DNA of 64,000 nucleotides, from contig JBBPUQ010000001.1 of NCBI GenBank assembly GCA_038501195.1, positions 5,084,001 to 5,148,000 on the forward strand, read 5' to 3'. The notes beneath the pieces are model-generated. The model was given only the letters and a program-made list of their open reading frames with translations. It was not told where the DNA came from and did no database searches. Every line of letters begins with the position of its first letter. Positions within the stretch are counted from its first letter, which is position 1. Positions 19,720-29,584 of this stretch are shown in pieces. Both the position numbers and the translations under genes were made by a program. The DNA comes from Nemania diffusa (taxonomy: Eukaryota; Ascomycota; Sordariomycetes; Xylariales; Xylariaceae).

Positions 19720-22686
19720 ATGCCCGAATTAATTCTCTTGCCGTCGAGCACCTACCAGCAGCCCCCGTCGCCTTCGCTGGCTCGAAGGCCGGGCAGGTCA
19801 CTTAATACAATAATGGAGGAGGAGACTGAGGATTCGCAGCGTAAGCGGGCTTCGAACGGCCAGCGCCGGATTCAAGCCCTCCCGTCGAATGAGAAGATAG
19901 AACAGTGGCTATCGCCGCGGAGTGATCACTTCCCGACCCCGCGTGGTTTTCACTTCATGTCAGCACCTGTACTGCCAGATTCCCCCTCGACAGCATCATT
20001 CGATGAGAGTAATTCGCCCTCATCATCCTCAAATCCATGGAACCGGGCGAGTGTCAGCACTGATGTCACAGAGTTTGATGATATATATGATGTATCAGAT
20101 GATGAAGAGTTCCAACAGAAGATGAGAAGAGCCTCATCGGCCAAGCACTCGAGGACTGGATCTTCTACATCTCATCGTGGGCTGCCACCTCTGGTCATCC
20201 CGGCTCAGCGAGATGCCGATTTAGAAAGCTGGTCAGGAAGACCAGACCTCAGGAAATTCGTCTCGCCAATACCTCCGACACCACCTGCAAAGGTTGAAAT
20301 GTCTCCAGCAGCAATTTCATTTCTACAATCCCAGCAATCTCTAGCAGTACCAGCAATCTCAGCACCGCCTTCACTAGATGGCAGCTTCACGTCCGATCAG
20401 ATGGCAGCCATGTCCGCACCAGTAACACCTGTTATGTCGTCAGACGAGGGGATTCCTCCTGTAGATTGGTCCGGTGTCCGGCTACAGCCCGCTGCTCTAG
20501 CAACCTTACACGCCCTATCCGGAAACGAGGATACTGACGAGGAATACCAATCTGAGCAGTTGATTGAAGTCCCTGAAGACAGGCTACCCGAAATGACACA
20601 ACAAACTCGCAGTACTATGCATCGGCCATCTCTGAGGTTGGCAACTAGACAACAGCAACAACAACCCCTGAATGGCTTGACGAGACTCGACATCCCGTCC
20701 CCAAGCGGTTTCTTCTCTGGACTTTCACCACGGGCACGACATACTTGGCATATGCCCTTTACAACTCCGGAAGATATTGCTCCACCCACATCGACTACCG
20801 CTGAACAATTTTATCGTTGTCCATGGCTAGAAGTGCCCGCTCCAGTGAACATGCGCATGGGGTCCCCTTTATCCCCTCCCCGGCATACGCAATACATCTA
20901 CCCCACGATTCCTTCAGCACCAGTTGAACATGTCGTTGAAGTCAGGGGCACTATGTCGGATGGTATGCCTACTGCTAGACCGATAATTCTTGAGCAGGTC
21001 GTAGAAGCCAAGAACACTCTCCCAGAGGATCCCGTAACAGCACGACGCATTGAACGGATGAGCTCTCCTACGTCACCTAATGCTCTTGCTTCCCCAAATG
21101 AGGACCTGGTTCCCACGGAGATCGTAACCGTGTATGACCCAGAGTATGCAAAGAAGCAGCAAGCAGTTGCTCTCTCGAACTTCGACCGCACGGAACTTTG
21201 GCTTCGGGCCCAGAAGGTCTATCTCCAAGGCGTTTATGTGGAGGAAGACGCACAGTCAGATTCCGAGTCAGGGCAAGAAATAATCGATCTTCGCAATGAA
21301 GCTGCAACAAAGGAGATAGAGCCAGAAGTAGATGAATCGCCCGTCGCTCAAAAGGGGAAGACCGTTCGATTTTCAGAGATCGTTATCCAGACAAATATTC
21401 CACGTACTCTACCATCCAAGTTCGCCCGTAAGGAATCTGCATATTATCGTGCCTTTCAGGATTATATCATTCGGTCTCGCCAACAGGATACATTTGTTCA
21501 CCGTCTCCCACGGTTTGAGGCTCTTCAAGCGCAGCGCATTTCTCTAAGGGAAGCGCATCGCAACCAATTGCTAGGCAAGTATCAATTGTCAGTAATCCCG
21601 CAATCCGCGCGAAAGCGCATGAGCGCCAACGTTGTTCGCGGTGACGATGTTCTCGTTGATGACCCAGAGCGACTGAAGCACGAAAAGGAGGATGAAGCAT
21701 TCACCCAAATGGCCACGGCCAACTGGCACGTAAGCGCAACTAAAGCCTTGAACGGTGGACGCCTCTTCACTGCCCCCATCGCTAAGCGATTGGCGCGACT
21801 TTCTCGCATTGGCGGCGCTCAGGATCGTGCACGCATTCTCGATCTTGGTGGTCAAGCCACGTGCGATTGGGCCTGGCACTGTGCCATTACATACCCCAAC
21901 ACGAAGGTCTACACTGTCACCACCAAGACGATCCGCCAGCTATCAAATTGCAATATGCGTGGCCCGTCCAACCACCGACAGGTCGCTGTCGAACGGCTCA
22001 CCCGACTGCCCTTCCCTGACGCGCACTTCGACCTCGTGTCGGCACGTGAGCTTCACTCCGTCGTTAAATTTATTGGAGAAAACGGCGAGGATGAGTGGGA
22101 AGGCTGCCTCAACGAGATCATGCGAGTTCTGAAACCCGGTGGCTACCTTGAATTTTCAGTACTCGATTCAGATATCATGAACGCAGGCCCTCTTGGTCTC
22201 GCCAAGTCGGTCGAATTCGGCTTCTCGCTCAAGACGCTAGGCTACGACCCAAACCCCACCCGCCTTTTCCTAGGGCGCCTGGGCAGAGCCGGCTTTGACG
22301 AGGTCCGCCGCGCTTGGATGTGTCTCCCCATGGGCCACACCAAGCTACCACCCGGGGAGAAGCCCCTACCCGTCGTGCGAGACAGCACTGGCGTCGAGCG
22401 GTCTCTTGAACTCGAGGCCATTGTCCAAGGCTCGACCGAGGCCGCCGCCAGCATCGCCGGGTTTGCTGGAGGCTGGGCGTGGGAGCGCTGGCTCCTCCGC
22501 TGCGAGATGGAGAAGGTCGCGGGCGAAGGCCGGCTGTGGCTCGACGCCGCTGAGGTGCGGGAGGCGGGCAAGTGCCTCGAGAGCGTGCACGACGTCATTG
22601 AGGAGGGCAGGACTTGCGGTGCCGGCTACAGGATGTTGAATGGCTTCGCGAGGAAGCCGAGGCAGGAGAGACGAGGCGGATTCTAG
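19720..22686 (+). CDS. Large protein with C-terminal SAM-dependent methyltransferase domain, 988 aa
   Basis: Single long ORF from ATG 19720 (context AAAATGC). Residues 1 to about 600 are disordered, rich in Ser, Pro, Gln and acidic residues, with phosphosite-like SPR and TPP motifs (FVSPIPPTPPAK, LPDSPSTASF). A basic, helical segment follows (about 560-660). The class I methyltransferase fold spans about 690-850: motif I is degenerate (ARILDLGGQATCDWAW), followed by VYTVTT, LPFPDAHFDLVSARELHSVV (motif IV-like) and EIMRVLKPGGYLEFSVLDSD (motif VI, type-11 style). The last 130 residues are helical. The fold resembles the LaeA-like/UbiE-type group, but the long N-terminal extension and unusual motif I set it apart, and the substrate cannot be predicted. 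It could be a regulator with weak or no catalysis. An upstream GC-rich leader and a clean single exon support it as one gene. Confidence 0.85.
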   Translation: MPELILLPSSTYQQPPSPSLARRPGRSLNTIMEEETEDSQRKRASNGQRRIQALPSNEKIEQWLSPRSDHFPTPRGFHFMSAPVLPDSPSTASFDESNSPSSSSNPWNRASVSTDVTEFDDIYDVSDDEEFQQKMRRASSAKHSRTGSSTSHRGLPPLVIPAQRDADLESWSGRPDLRKFVSPIPPTPPAKVEMSPAAISFLQSQQSLAVPAISAPPSLDGSFTSDQMAAMSAPVTPVMSSDEGIPPVDWSGVRLQPAALATLHALSGNEDTDEEYQSEQLIEVPEDRLPEMTQQTRSTMHRPSLRLATRQQQQQPLNGLTRLDIPSPSGFFSGLSPRARHTWHMPFTTPEDIAPPTSTTAEQFYRCPWLEVPAPVNMRMGSPLSPPRHTQYIYPTIPSAPVEHVVEVRGTMSDGMPTARPIILEQVVEAKNTLPEDPVTARRIERMSSPTSPNALASPNEDLVPTEIVTVYDPEYAKKQQAVALSNFDRTELWLRAQKVYLQGVYVEEDAQSDSESGQEIIDLRNEAATKEIEPEVDESPVAQKGKTVRFSEIVIQTNIPRTLPSKFARKESAYYRAFQDYIIRSRQQDTFVHRLPRFEALQAQRISLREAHRNQLLGKYQLSVIPQSARKRMSANVVRGDDVLVDDPERLKHEKEDEAFTQMATANWHVSATKALNGGRLFTAPIAKRLARLSRIGGAQDRARILDLGGQATCDWAWHCAITYPNTKVYTVTTKTIRQLSNCNMRGPSNHRQVAVERLTRLPFPDAHFDLVSARELHSVVKFIGENGEDEWEGCLNEIMRVLKPGGYLEFSVLDSDIMNAGPLGLAKSVEFGFSLKTLGYDPNPTRLFLGRLGRAGFDEVRRAWMCLPMGHTKLPPGEKPLPVVRDSTGVERSLELEAIVQGSTEAAASIAGFAGGWAWERWLLRCEMEKVAGEGRLWLDAAEVREAGKCLESVHDVIEEGRTCGAGYRMLNGFARKPRQERRGGF

Positions 22687-23730
22687 ATGACGAGGTATGG
22701 CAGTAGGAGAAAACCGGGAAGCCAGGGGGTTCAGGGCTGGGGCTCGGTTCTAGTCAGGAACACTTTTTCTTTTGTTCAATGCTCAAGGACACGCGCTCTA
22801 TATCTTATGGTCGCTGGGTATGCGTTTATGTAATGTCTACTTATGTATCTGGGTAATGAGGCTGCATTGGGAGGTGACGAGGGCTACGAGAGGCGTTCGG
22901 TTGGTCACTTTAGGTAGCTTTGATGGGAGCAGGCAGGTGTTGATAACGTTGATACCCAGTGTTTGGTCTGAGATGAGGCGGAAAAGATAGAACAAATACA
23001 ACTTAGGAAGCAGAAGAATAAAAGCAAAAAATAAAAAACCGCGACTCTGTTATGTTGATTAGTATTAAAGTGAGTCAACCTTAAGAAAGGGCGGTTTAGA
23101 CGCCGTTAGATTGAGTTCCCATGCATCCAGTAGTAGTTAACAAGATGGGCTAGAAGTCCCGAAGTACAAGAGTTAGGACGTATATACATAAAACTGCGAG
23201 GACGCACTTCCTTTCATTCTGATGGTGTTTCTATATAGTCCTTAGCTATACGTTATGCTCTATGTATTGTAGATTAGTTTAAGGTAGCTAACGGTCAGTC
23301 TACGTCTCCTGTAAATATTAATCGACTCAGACTACTTCACATTGCTTACAGCTTACAATACATCACTAAATATGAGTAGTTCTAAGTTGATTATAAACTA
23401 CAGGTACCAATGACCTCCTTAGGAGGTTGTGTAGCTTGGTTTACAAGCACACATTGCATGTGGGATTAGGATTGCTCATTAATCTAAGTCTACTACTATA
23501 ATTAAGATTGTTTGATAGGTAGACTACGTTGCAATATCACGATTAAACAATATGTAAACTGTACCAATTTTATTCGGAATGACTAAAATACACACATGCG
23601 CCATGCGAAGTAACCGATAGTAGCTGCAACGAGACCCTATACTCGCATCATAGTATTACAGGGCCTGGCCTTTTTCTGCCTAACCTTAAACCACGAATAG
23701 GTGTATTTCTTTACGCCTTACTTAACTGCC
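22687..23730. other. Convergent 3' intergenic region
   Basis: A spacer of about 1 kb between the converging methyltransferase and calnexin genes; AT-rich, no supported coding region or repeat of note. Confidence 0.55.
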
Positions 23731-25667
23731 CTATGAGCTTTTTGCGGCTCGCTTATTAGCCTCGGCCTTAGTCTTCTCAGCACCAGTAGAAACAGCCTCA
23801 GCAACCTTGTCCTTGGCGTCCTTAACCTTTTCCTTTGCCTCAGCAGCGGCCTTCTTGACAGGCGCAGGGGCGCTGCCTCCAGAGGTAAGGATGCCAAAGA
23901 GAGCAATGATGGTAACAAGGAGACCACCGATGGCAGTGGGAACCTCAGGGACGAACTTGATAGCCTCAATGGGGTTCTTGGCAGCAATCGTCAAGAAGAG
24001 ATCAAGCTTCTCCTTGATGTAGGTTGCAGGGTCGTCGAGGAACTTAAGATCAGATGGTGACTTAGGCTTGGGTGCCTCCTTGGGCGCCTCAGCCTGCTCA
24101 AGAGCTTTCTCAACGGGGAACTTCACGAAGAAAGTCTCGTCGGCCAGCTTCTTAGCATCCTCAGTAGAGTGACCAATGTAAATGTTGTCAAATGAAACAT
24201 CAGCCTGCATTGTCCAGAGTTCAAAGCCGATCTATTTCACTAGTTAGCGTCTTGCAGCTTTTAGTGAGAGACAAGACAAGAGACTTACAGCACCGATAGG
24301 TTCGAAGTTAGCAGGAGTCTTATCCTCAAAGTAGTCGGGATTGGGGATCTTGCGAGGAGCCCAAACACCCTTGTAAGCCGGGTTGTCAATGTACGGTGCA
24401 GTCCAAGGACCCTTGTAGTCAGGGTTCTGGGTCATGGGCTTAGTCCAGGGACCGCAGCCAGAAACCTCGGCGCACTTAGGGTTGGGGACAATAGGGGCGA
24501 TCCAGTCACCATCCTCCTCATCATCCCAATCCTCAGGCTTCTGGGCCTCCGGGTCAGGGACGGTCGTGGGCTCATCCACGAGCCAATCCTCAGGCTGGGT
24601 AGCCTCTTCATCGACAATCTCGAATGGCGCATCCTCATCCCAGTCCTCTGGCTTCGTGGCCTCAGGGTCGGCGATACGGGCATCATCAACCCAGTCCTCA
24701 GGCTTAGTGTCCTTAGGATCGTCAATCTCCTTGTCAGGGTTGACGGCAGGCTGGAATTGGTCAAGGAGACTGCCCTCGCGGACGGTCTCACCATCCTTCT
24801 GGATGGTGAAGGTGTTGTTAGGCTGAACAATCAGAGTGTAAAGATGCGAAATCTTGTCAATGTCGGCCTGGGGAGGTGCAGAAAGATGCTTCTCCTCATA
24901 TTCACCAGTCTTAGGGTTCTTGTGGTTGAAGATAAAGTGAACTTTGTTGGTATGGCCGCACTTGTCGGGGCCAAACATGATAACATAGGGGGAAGCGTTG
25001 CTAAATTCCTCCTGGTGAAGCGCCTTGGTGTCACGCAAGAGCTTCATGTAAGCGCCACCGCACTCGAGACCCTCTTAACAGAGCTGTTAGCATATCTGCG
25101 AGCGAGATAAGTTAAGGGGAGACGTACTCTGTAGCTTGACCTCATACTGGACCACAAGCGTCTTGTCCTTGGGGTCAATTGCCTTGGGGAACTTGGCAGA
25201 GATGGCGTGGTGAGCGGCAGCATTCTTGGCGACAAGATTCTTGCTGCCAACCAGGCCGTTGAAGACGGTGGGCTCCTCGACCGCCCACTCGCCAACGTAG
25301 GCCCACTCCTCTTCTGAGCCCTTGGTATCCTTTTTGGCGTGCGAGGCTTTCCATCGCGACTCCCACCCGCTGGTGAACTGCTCGACAAACGGGGCTTTGA
25401 CTGAGGAAGGCTGCGCGGTGAGAACAGAAGTTAGCAACAGCGATGTCTTTTGGCGCACTAGCTTGGGAAGATAGAACGGCGGTCTAGACTCACTGTGAAG
25501 GTGGGCAGCTGAGCAGGCACGGTGTACGAGACAGATGCACTGCTTGGGCTGGCGGCACCACCTGGGATATGATCTTGGCCAGGGTAACCGTGAGGGTTTC
25601 CGTGGAACCCATGGGCCTGGGCGCCGCCTGCCAGAAGGGCAACAGCAACAGCCGAGTTTAGATGCAT
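23731..25667 (-). CDS. Calnexin, ER membrane lectin chaperone, 580 aa
   Basis: Four exons on the minus strand: 25667-25494, 25410-25128, 25073-24289 and 24231-23731 (1743 nt). A signal peptide ([18 protein letters not shown]) is followed by an unusual His/Gly stretch ([15 protein letters not shown]). The lectin domain includes [16 protein letters not shown] and [20 protein letters not shown]. The P-domain arm (about 265-400) has four motif-1 repeats ([44 protein letters not shown]) and four motif-2 repeats ([15 protein letters not shown] and relatives). One membrane segment (about 495-522, [19 protein letters not shown]) precedes a cytosolic tail rich in Ala, Lys and Glu. Calnexin binds monoglucosylated N-glycans and holds folding glycoproteins in the ER. 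Known fungal calnexins are about 560-590 aa, so the model is full length. The gene converges on the methyltransferase gene. Confidence 0.95.
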
Positions 25668-27558
25668 GGCTGCGGATATGGAAGAAGAAAGCGATGCGAC
25701 AAAGAGGACGGGCGAGGTGGATGAGACAGCTGTCCACAACAGAGCACCTAGCTACCTACTTCGAGCTATCTACCAACAGCAGCCGGCGATGCTGATGGCG
25801 AGGACAGGATAAGGATGAGGTTAGGTAATGGGAAAGAGTGATTGATGGCTCCCAGAGCTGTCGAAGAAAAAAGAAAATTCTCCACGAGAGTCTAAGGGAG
25901 GAAAGACAGCGATGGGAGGGAAGGAGACGATGAATTGGAATTTATTATCTGCGGAGTTGCTCGAACCTTTTTCATTTTAGTAGAACACCAACGTGGCCTC
26001 TTTGGGGGAAGCAGCAGTCGGTCGGGGCTGCGGCAGTAAGCTACTAGTTGCACAGTAGTCTACTGTACCTCAGCGACATAGCGCATACAACCGCGGCTGG
26101 GGTATCTATTGGCCAGCTTCCCGTGGTTAGTACAAGATGGGCAAGAGAGGACATGGGGTGCAGCACTGTACAGAATACAGTATAGAGTGCAGAAGCACTA
26201 TAATTCACAACCTATCTACTTAACTTAAAGGTAAGTAAGGACACCTTACCTACAAACATATGTACATGCCTACCGCGTATGTAAGTACGCATACGTATAG
26301 GTATAGCCAGAGGATAGTGGCTCTGTACGACACTATACGCATTCGCATTAGGTAGCTCTAAAACTCTGATGCGATATGATTCGTCAGATTTGGAGATGGA
26401 GATTCTATTAGTTCCATTCATGGGTTCTATGCGGAGCACCATTCGTTGCCAAGAACACCATTTTTAGCAGGCTCTGGGGCCTTGAGGCATTGCTTCGCCA
26501 GGTACCTGATTACGCTATGGCTTGTAATGGTTAAGACACTGTGTTACCCTTTGTAAGCTTACTAAAATAAAATGTATTCAATGCTTTAGACCCCTACTAC
26601 GAATTGTAAGTTCAATATAACAAGTAGATCTAGATAGCATACGGTCCAGATCAACAGACGAGAACCTTCAGCTTGGATACCTATCGTCGTTTCTCAATTT
26701 TATGGCATTGCATATTTAGGTGTACTAAGAACTTAGATAAACCTTATATAACCATGTAGAAGTGTGTTACCTACATACTAACAGCTCTATATCTTACTTA
26801 GCTGATACAGAGGAGGTTTGAAGATTTCATGCAATAGGCATTTTAACATCTTCTGTATATATAGGTGTTGAAAAGCTAGCATAGAATTAAAAGTTTCATT
26901 TAAGACACAGATCCACGCGTCCGTAATTAATCTTCACCCGTTTAGATAAGTATTGTCTCTCAGCCCTTAAAAATGAAGTATTACTTACGTAATTGCCAAA
27001 TAAAATTATTCATTGACAGAATATACAATTGTCAATGAATAGAGGAGCCTTCAGAGTTGACAACGGTATGTGATAACGTTTTGCAGACGATGCGGCGAGT
27101 GTCGATCTCTTAACTTGTATATACGTAGGCAGTAGTAGATGGGCAGTATGCGGTGATGCCATTTTGGAGAAATAGAACGTAGAGCACTAAGAGTGGAGAA
27201 TCGAGGTCAAGCAGAGCAGCAATGGATCAATCAGCATTCATGCCGGCCACCGTCGACTTTAGCCTCATCAGATTTTAAAACGTCCAAAAAGCCGCCGTAT
27301 TTTGCAACACTTTTAAGTATTGCCGTCTCTCCGCAGCTGCAGGCGTCTCAGCCGATATTGCCCTAACTCCCAAACCAATAGTCTATCTACCTAGACAGGT
27401 ACGTATGGTAGACGACTAAAGCAATCACCCATCGGGATTTACCTAACGCACAATATCCTAATATCTATTCCGTACCAAGAAAAGAACACCTGTCAAACCA
27501 CCCAAGTGCCTATCCACCTACCTATCTGGTAACGGCCCTGTCTAGTACCAGGCAGACC
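25668..27558. other. Divergent intergenic region calnexin/MDE1
   Basis: A 1.9-kb gene-free spacer with strongly AT-rich DNA at 26500-27060, including a perfect 12-bp-arm inverted repeat at 27007. TACCTACC/TAGGTA tracts lie near 26210-26300 and 27390-27530. I looked for unfolded-protein-response element cores near calnexin and could not name a convincing one. Confidence 0.5.
27007..27041. repeat. Perfect 12-bp inverted repeat with 11-nt spacer
   Basis: TATTCATTGACA at 27007-27018 and its exact complement TGTCAATGAATA at 27030-27041, spacer of 11 nt, in AT-rich DNA about 520 bp upstream of MDE1. It could be a dimeric regulator site, a hairpin or a remnant of a transposon terminus. Confidence 0.7.
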
Positions 27559-28590
27559 ATGCAAGACCTAGAGAATAACCACCATCTCGTCATCTCGGAA
27601 GACGACAACCACCCAGCAAATCTCATTCCTTCATTATGTGCTAAGTTCTGGAATCTGGGCTGGGTGACAGGAACAGGAGGTGGGTGCTCAATTCGAGATG
27701 GGTAAGACCCCTCTTTTTCTCTCTCAGTACCTATTTCCCCTCACACCTAATTAACAATAATAATAATACGCTTACCTATTATCGCTTATCATTATTATAC
27801 CGAGTCTCTTTACTGTCTGACGTCATACTATCTCACCCCTTTTCAAACTCTTGCCATGTGAATTTGACTGGCATCTCACATTTCTACGCCTCAGGGACCT
27901 GGTATACATCGCACCATCGGGCGTGCAGAAGGAGCTGATGAAGGCGGAGGACCTCTATGTTTTATCCCTTCAGAACCAGCAGCCCGATCTGAAGAACCGC
28001 ACCTACGTGCGCTCGCCGCCAGACGGCAGGCCCTCGCAGTGCACCCCGCTATTCCTCGCCGCCTTCACGCGGCGCGCGGCCGGATGCTGCATACACACCC
28101 ACTCCCAGTGGGCCGTGCTGGTGACGCTGCTGCTCGAGGCGCAGGGCCCGGGCAGCGATAAGGTGTTCGAGATCAACAACATCGAGCAGATCAAGGGCTT
28201 CGGCCGCGGCTTCCAGAAGTCGGGGAACCTGGGTTACCATGACACGCTGCGCATCCCTGTCATCGAGAACACGGCCCACGAGGAGGACCTCACTGAGTTC
28301 CTCGAGGAGGCCATGGACAAGCATCCCGACACGTATGCCGTCCTCGTTCGTCGACATGGCGTGTATGTATGGGGCGACAACGTACACAAGGCGAAGACGA
28401 TGTGCGAGAGGTACGTAAACCAGACTTTACCATATCTTATAATGATCGGTTACGTGGAGAGCTAACGATTGTGCCGCTGAGTAGCCTAGACTACCTGTTT
28501 CAATTGGCAGTGCAGATGAAGCATCTTGGTCTTCCCTGGCTGAGCAATATCCCGGAGACACTGCCAAGTGGCAAGGTAAGTGCGAAGTAG
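27559..28590 (+). CDS. MDE1: Methylthioribulose-1-phosphate dehydratase Mde1, about 254 aa
   Basis: Exons 27559-27701, 27895-28410 and 28485-28590 (765 nt). It belongs to the class II aldolase/adducin superfamily. [20 protein letters not shown] and [12 protein letters not shown] are the family start; the zinc ligands are the CIHTHS pair and the RRHGVYVWG histidine; [10 protein letters not shown] and [13 protein letters not shown] are also typical. The enzyme dehydrates 5-methylthioribulose-1-phosphate in the methionine salvage pathway, which recycles the methylthioadenosine left from polyamine synthesis; it is cytosolic. The start context is ACCATGC. The 3' end is less certain: the frame stops at 28590 after LPSGKVSAK, but a perfect donor GTAAGT lies inside it (28575), so a further splice to a short terminal exon is possible. 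Confidence 0.9.
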
Positions 28591-28913
28591 AGACATAAAT
28601 CCGGATGAGACGTCAAATTTTGGACTCAGGCGAACCGCAAATTCATTGTGAGGAATTCATAATATTAGCCAATTAAAGCTCGCACTATTAGCCCCTTTAG
28701 CTGATTTTATACAATGCAATCCCATCATCCCCAGATCCAAACGCATCCCTCATGCAAAATTAGTATCGTCGCCCCCTCCCTTTCCTCCCCTTTCCCGCCG
28801 ACGCCTACACCCAAACATAGCAGTCCCTATCCCCTATTTGAAGCCCATGAAACGCCCTCGCCTAGAGTGCATTACGAATTCGCCTTGCAAGCGTGAATGA
28901 AACCGGGTACAAT
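28591..28913. other. Convergent spacer MDE1/GPI protein gene
   Basis: A 323-bp spacer, C-rich at 28770-28830. A short ORF here (28714-28896) has no recognisable content. It may include an alternative terminal exon of MDE1. Confidence 0.5.
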
Positions 28914-29584
28914 CTACAGAGCAATGAAGCCAGCAAGCAGGGCGAAGAGCCCTATGCCAGCACCCACAGGCCCGTAAACGGCGGCGCCGGAGTCGGGTGA
29001 CGTGGTGCTCGCGGGACTGCTGGAGCCGCTGGCGGTGCTGGGGACGGAGGTGACGATGGTGGAGCCGTCGCTGACGATGGTCGTGGCGACCTGGGTGACG
29101 GAGCTGCCGACGTTGCTCGCGGCGCTGGTGGCTAGGTTGGGTGTGCCGGTGCTCGTGTAGTAGTACTCGGCGATGCAGTTCTGCACGCAGTCGGCGTAGG
29201 CCTGGTTGTCGGCGGCCGTGCCGTTGCCCTGGGGGCAGGCGGCCACGCAGGCCGTGGTTGCGTTCACGTTCTCAGTGTCTGGGCTGGGGACCGCAATGCA
29301 GTTGGCTCGGCACCTGGTATCGCTGTCATCGCCTACGAGATAGAAATACGTTAACTCGTGATCTCAAGAGCTCCTCTTCCAACGAGTTGTTCCCCTCTCC
29401 TCCTCGTAACCTATGGATCTATGCTTTTTCACTTACACTTAGCCAAGCACTGCTCAATCTCAGAAGCAGAGGACTGGGCCGGGTCACTAGTGGAAACACT
29501 GGTAGAGGCCTCAGCGGTAGTAGTGGTCTGGGCGCTGGCAGCAACAGCGAAGAGGCCGGCGACGATGAAGGATGTGAAACGCAT
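28914..29584 (-). CDS. Small secreted GPI-anchored protein with four CX3C pairs, 188 aa
   Basis: Two exons on the minus strand, 29584-29437 and 29332-28914 (567 nt); donor GTAAGT; the split Cys codon is restored by splicing. A signal peptide (MRFTSFIVAGLFAVAASAQ) is followed by a Thr/Ser segment and then four CxxxC motifs: CLAKC, CRANC, CVAAC and CVQNC. A Ser/Thr-rich stalk follows, then a C-terminal hydrophobic tail (VYGPVGAGIGLFALLAGFIAL) after a small-residue DSGAA site, consistent with GPI attachment. Paired CX3C motifs usually staple antiparallel helices (alpha-hairpinin or coiled-coil-helix-like). This is not a CFEM domain. The likely place is plasma membrane or cell wall; function unknown. 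Confidence 0.87.
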
